64,000 bases of DNA from an uncultured Actinomycetes bacterium (lineage in GTDB: Bacteria; Actinomycetota; Actinomycetes; S36-B12; UBA10799): NCBI GenBank assembly GCA_946803585.1, contig CAMPEQ010000011.1:620001-684000 (forward strand). Reading direction: 5' to 3'. Positions 61,085 to 64,000 of this stretch are shown here, piece after piece. The position numbers were made by a program, and so were the translations under genes. Under the pieces are notes generated by a model that was not told where the DNA came from, made no database searches, and was given only the letters and a program-made list of their open reading frames with translations. Each line of letters begins with the position of its first letter. Within the stretch, counting starts at the first letter, position 1.

Positions 61085-62476
61085 CTAGTTATGCTGCACC
61101 GATCGAGTCACCGGGCCGACCCGATCAGGGGCCAAGTCAAGAACACCACCGCCGGGATCATCGCGGTCCTGCTCCCAACCGTCGGTCCGTACCGGATCAT
61201 GTTGCGGCTGGTAGATATCGCGAATCACCATGACGACGAAGTAGATCGTCGCCGCTAGATGAACCACGATTGCTGCCGCGTACCAGCCAGCAGGTAGGCC
61301 CTTGCTCCCGTCAGCGAACCCGGCCAGGTACCACCAGATCGCGAAGTAGTAGATGACTTCGCCGGCTTGCCAGATCAGGAAGTCGCGCCAGCGTGGACGC
61401 GCCATCACAGCAAGGGGGATCAGCCAAAGGACGTACTGCGGTGAGTACACCTTGTTGGTCAGCAGGAATGCCGCGATCACCAGAAATGCGACTTGGGCGA
61501 TTCGAGCTCGCTGGGCGGAAGTGAAGATAATGCCGGCAATCCCGACGCACAGCAGAGCAAAGAGCCCAGTCGCGACGATGTTCACTACGTCGGCGGGTAC
61601 TCCGGCGTTCATGGTTGTGAGAACAAGCCAGATCGATCCGAAGTCCTCGCCACGTTCTGAACTGAAGGTGTAGAACCGCGCCCAGCCTTCGAAGTTGATG
61701 AACATGAAGGGCACGTTGACGACCGCCCACGCGATGACGGTCGTGGCGAGGAGCCGTCCGAAGGCCGACAGTCGACCGGCGCGGATACACAGTAGGAGTA
61801 ACGGCCCGAGCAGCAGTAGCGGGTAGAACTTCGCGGCAGCAGCTAGCCCTAACGCCACCCCCGCCCACGCCGGGTACCTTCGCGCCCACAGCAGCATGAA
61901 CACCGAGGTCAAGGCAACAGCGAACAAGTCCCAGTTGATCGTCGCTGTCAGAATCACCCCTGGCGCCAAGGCGAACATCGCCGCATCCCACTTGCGTCGC
62001 TTCACGGTCATGGCCGTGGCGACGACCGCAACGATGAGGCAGATCAGCAGCATGATTGCGTTGACGTAGTAGAACCACACGGTCTCGTTGCCGCTGCTCG
62101 GTGTTATCCAGTTGGCAACGACCATGAACAACCCGGTGCCGACGGGGTACTCCAACTGCTCGGTTCCTGGCAGCGGGTCGCTGACGTAAGGGAAGACGTT
62201 GTCGGCGAACCCGCGCAAGCTGTAGAGCGGCGCAATATCGGTGTAGCAGGCGTGGGTGTAGCGGCCCGGATCAGCCCAGTTCGTGAGTGAACAGGGCAGC
62301 TTACTGATGAGGTTGAGCGCGAACGCGCCGATCGTGAACAGGACGATGATCGGCAGTGGTCCCCAGAATCGCCAGTTGCTGTAGGCATGGACTCCGAGGG
62401 GTCCGCCGATGACCTCTGAGCTATCAGCAATGACCGAATCCGAGCGGGTCGGTGCGGTGACTGTCGGTTCGTTCAC
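61085..62476 (-). CDS. GT87/DUF2029-type membrane glycosyltransferase
   Basis: 463 residues with 10-12 membrane helices. Features of the polyprenol-phosphate mannose-dependent GT-C family include LEYPVGTGLFMVVANWI, the first-loop acidic pair in YTDIAPLYSLRG, and WARRYPAWAGVALGLAAAAKFYPLLLLGPLLLL. It should add mannose to lipoglycans such as lipomannan. In mycobacteria the gene after ponA1 (Rv0051) is of this type. GTG start at 62476. Substrate unknown. Confidence 0.85.
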   Translation of the reverse strand: MNEPTVTAPTRSDSVIADSSEVIGGPLGVHAYSNWRFWGPLPIIVLFTIGAFALNLISKLPCSLTNWADPGRYTHACYTDIAPLYSLRGFADNVFPYVSDPLPGTEQLEYPVGTGLFMVVANWITPSSGNETVWFYYVNAIMLLICLIVAVVATAMTVKRRKWDAAMFALAPGVILTATINWDLFAVALTSVFMLLWARRYPAWAGVALGLAAAAKFYPLLLLGPLLLLCIRAGRLSAFGRLLATTVIAWAVVNVPFMFINFEGWARFYTFSSERGEDFGSIWLVLTTMNAGVPADVVNIVATGLFALLCVGIAGIIFTSAQRARIAQVAFLVIAAFLLTNKVYSPQYVLWLIPLAVMARPRWRDFLIWQAGEVIYYFAIWWYLAGFADGSKGLPAGWYAAAIVVHLAATIYFVVMVIRDIYQPQHDPVRTDGWEQDRDDPGGGVLDLAPDRVGPVTRSVQHN

Positions 62477-62506
62477 GGTTGGCTGCTCACGACGCTATTC
62501 AAGGTC

Positions 62507-63796
62507 CTACTCAAGGCCGAGGATGCGGTCGAAGGCAGCAATTGTGTTGCGCACTCGGCAGTCGAGCTCATCGCCGACGGCTGGAACTCGACCACCCTTA
62601 CCTACTCCGGCCCGGACGTCATCAGCAGAGATCCACAGCATCGAGACCTGCATATGGGGCGGCTCGGAGAACCAGCGAAGTTTGTCGTCCCAGCTGAAGG
62701 GGGACCGTGCTCGACCGGAGGCTTCCAGCGCGCCAGTTCCAGCTGCAACTGCCCGCTGGCGCATGCTGGAGGCCGGACTCGGGGCTTCTAGTGCCACCCC
62801 GTTACTCGTACCGCCGCCAACGACGATCAACAGACCGTCTTTGGGTGCGCGCCGTTGCCGATACCCGACTGCCCTGCCCTTGGCTACTTGATGGACGGCC
62901 AGAATTGTTCCGCGCGCCTGTAGCGCTCCGGGGTCGCCAAGCCACAACCTGGTCCCAATTCGAACCCGCAAGGGGATCTCTGGCAGGGCTGCTCGTAGCT
63001 GTCCGAGTTCCTCGTCATCGACATGCGATATCCATACGGCGGCCGCATCGTCGGTAAGCGGGCAATCGCTATCCTCCAAGGCGCCGAGGGCGCGAATCCA
63101 CGTCAGCGTCCACGACCAAGCTTCCTTGACGCGCCCACTGGCCTGCTTGGGCAGCCGCTGGGAAGGGTTCGTGTTGTGCCAGCTGGTTTCTAGCGTCTCA
63201 ACGTGTGGCGCGAGTGGTTGTGCCAGCGGCAGATGCAAGGCGAGACCCTGCAGGTCGATCCGCCGCGAACGCAGGGCGGCTCGGACCGCATCGTCGGCCA
63301 GCAAAGCGCTGAGATCAGGTTCAGCGAGCCCAAATCGACGCATCGACGTCAGACCCTCAATAACGATCGGGACGGCGCGATCGTTCGACACCTCGGCAAT
63401 GCCCACAGTCGCTAGGGCGTGTAGTGCCTCGACGCTGGCAATGGTTCGCAGGATCCGATCGGCGAAAGGCCGCGATTCGATGTATTCCCAGACTTCGATA
63501 CTCGCTAGATCGCGTGGATCCCACGGCTGCATTACGAGGATTTGCCCCTCGAAGTAGCGCGCCGCCGCGGCTGCCTCGTGCGGTGTTCCGACGGCGATCC
63601 GATCGAGACCAAGACGGCCGGTTTCTCGAGCAAGGTTGGAGATCCCGAAGCCGTAACCGTTGCCCTTGGCTACCGGAACAATGTCGCCGTAGCGGGCGCC
63701 GGGCTTGCCCGCATGTAGTGCCTCGCGAACGTCATCGCGAACCTGATCGGCATGCTGGCGCCAACGTGGTCCGTCGACGTGGAGGGTAAACGTCAT
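62507..63796 (-). CDS. Alanine racemase-like PLP protein paired with a FemAB ligase
   Basis: 429 residues. The PLP Lys is Lys44 in IVPVAKGNGYGFG, the fold-type III barrel follows, and RRFGLAEPDL is present. The C-terminal part has VGYRQRRAPKDGLLIVVGGGTSNG where Alr carries a Gly-Tyr with the second catalytic Tyr; here Gly-Gly replaces it, so a normal two-base racemase mechanism is doubtful. Its start overlaps the stop of the upstream FemAB gene by four bases, as is usual in this family pair. Likely a role in bridge amino-acid supply rather than bulk D-Ala. Inference only. Confidence 0.8.
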   Translation of the reverse strand: MTFTLHVDGPRWRQHADQVRDDVREALHAGKPGARYGDIVPVAKGNGYGFGISNLARETGRLGLDRIAVGTPHEAAAAARYFEGQILVMQPWDPRDLASIEVWEYIESRPFADRILRTIASVEALHALATVGIAEVSNDRAVPIVIEGLTSMRRFGLAEPDLSALLADDAVRAALRSRRIDLQGLALHLPLAQPLAPHVETLETSWHNTNPSQRLPKQASGRVKEAWSWTLTWIRALGALEDSDCPLTDDAAAVWISHVDDEELGQLRAALPEIPLRVRIGTRLWLGDPGALQARGTILAVHQVAKGRAVGYRQRRAPKDGLLIVVGGGTSNGVALEAPSPASSMRQRAVAAGTGALEASGRARSPFSWDDKLRWFSEPPHMQVSMLWISADDVRAGVGKGGRVPAVGDELDCRVRNTIAAFDRILGLE

Positions 63797-64000
63797 TTGT
63801 CCTCCCCTTCGCTTTCGGTTTTGCTCTTCCGTCTCAAGCCACCGGTCAGCTTCGCCTTGATCTGGCTCCTGTTCATATACACGTTAAATGCGCGGGTGAT
63901 AGCTGGTCGCAGCGCGTAATCCCACTCGCCGACGTACTCAATCGCTTGACCACCGGTACCGAGTTTGAAGCGGATAAGGCCAAACAGTGGGTCGGATTCA
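63793..64000 (-). CDS. FemAB/FemX-type peptidoglycan bridge aminoacyltransferase, partial (C-terminus)
   Basis: The 68 visible residues end the chain: PLFGLIRFKLGTGGQAIEYVGEWDYALRPAITRAFNVYMNRSQIKAK... This is the typical C-terminal motif of lipid II:glycine glycyltransferase-like enzymes ('GLxRFKxGFGGxxVEYxGxWD'). It adds the first amino acid of the interpeptide bridge to lipid II using aminoacyl-tRNA. The rest of the gene lies past the right edge. ATGA overlap with the racemase-like gene. Confidence 0.9.
   Translation of the reverse strand, partial: ESDPLFGLIRFKLGTGGQAIEYVGEWDYALRPAITRAFNVYMNRSQIKAKLTGGLRRKSKTESEGEDK

Overview
The window is an actinobacterial (high-GC Gram-positive) chromosome segment centred on the replication origin. 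Several marker genes support this: crgA, a DLW-39 protein, DUF3566, DUF5318, a sigM/anti-sigma pair, inositol-phosphate synthase and a FemAB-type ligase. GTG and TTG starts are common. The order gyrB-gyrA-DUF3566-tRNA-Ile/Ala-ppiA-(rhomboid)-crgA-pabA on one side, and rpmH-rnpA-yidD-yidC-jag-rsmG-parA-parB-...-cwlM-trxA-trxB-sigM-murJ-nudix-pcnA on the other, is the ancestral oriC neighbourhood also seen in Mycobacterium. I cannot assign a genus. A free-living organism able to attack cellulose or a similar polysaccharide is suggested by one large secreted enzyme.

Layout. (1) 1-5.5 kb is an accessory zone: a stop-shifted fragment of a surface-protein tail, small membrane proteins, a Doc/ribbon-helix-helix toxin-antitoxin pair, two gene relics, and a seven-bladed FG-GAP surface protein carrying the same tail as the fragment. 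(2) 5.5-15 kb, mostly minus strand: a low-molecular-weight phosphatase, pabA-like amidotransferase, crgA, a tandem TMEM175-like channel, thiolase, rhomboid protease, cyclophilin, K+ channel, Na+/H+ antiporter and secreted lipase. (3) 15-24.3 kb: tRNA-Ala, the DLW-39 mini-gene, tRNA-Ile, DUF3566, gyrA, gyrB, dciA, recF and dnaN, followed by the origin with several DnaA boxes. (4) 24.4-31.8 kb: dnaA (leftward) and, rightward, rpmH, rnpA, yidD, yidC, jag, rsmG, parA and parB, with two parS sites. (5) 31.7-48.5 kb: a leftward cell-envelope and redox block (Ddl, aminotransferase, CwlM-like amidase, thioredoxin system, SigM and its anti-sigma, pseudokinase, MurJ, DUF6049, Nudix), with pcnA divergent from it. 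(6) 48.5-64 kb: MFS transporter, two lysine-rich secreted paralogues, a double-CDGSH iron-sulphur protein, ino1 with its PadR repressor, DUF5318, a class A penicillin-binding protein, a secreted LPMO-GH5 fusion, a DUF6191-like protein, a GT87-like mannosyltransferase, a racemase-like protein and the end of a FemAB ligase.

The genes form two coupled programmes. Around oriC sit replication initiation and control (DnaA, DnaN, RecF, DciA, gyrase) and segregation (ParAB-parS). Flanking these are envelope-building systems: lipid II flipping, D-Ala-D-Ala synthesis, transglycosylation/transpeptidation, bridge formation, and a SigM stress circuit. Many consecutive minus-strand genes overlap by 4 bases (ATGA), indicating translational coupling.

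The points most worth a second look are the LPMO-CBM2-GH5-CBM2 polypeptide, the DLW-39 gene starting one base after tRNA-Ile, two small families of hairpin repeats, a DnaA-box cluster about 15 kb from oriC, and a racemase-like protein that appears to lack its second catalytic tyrosine. No CRISPR array, rRNA operon, intact transposon or prophage was seen.
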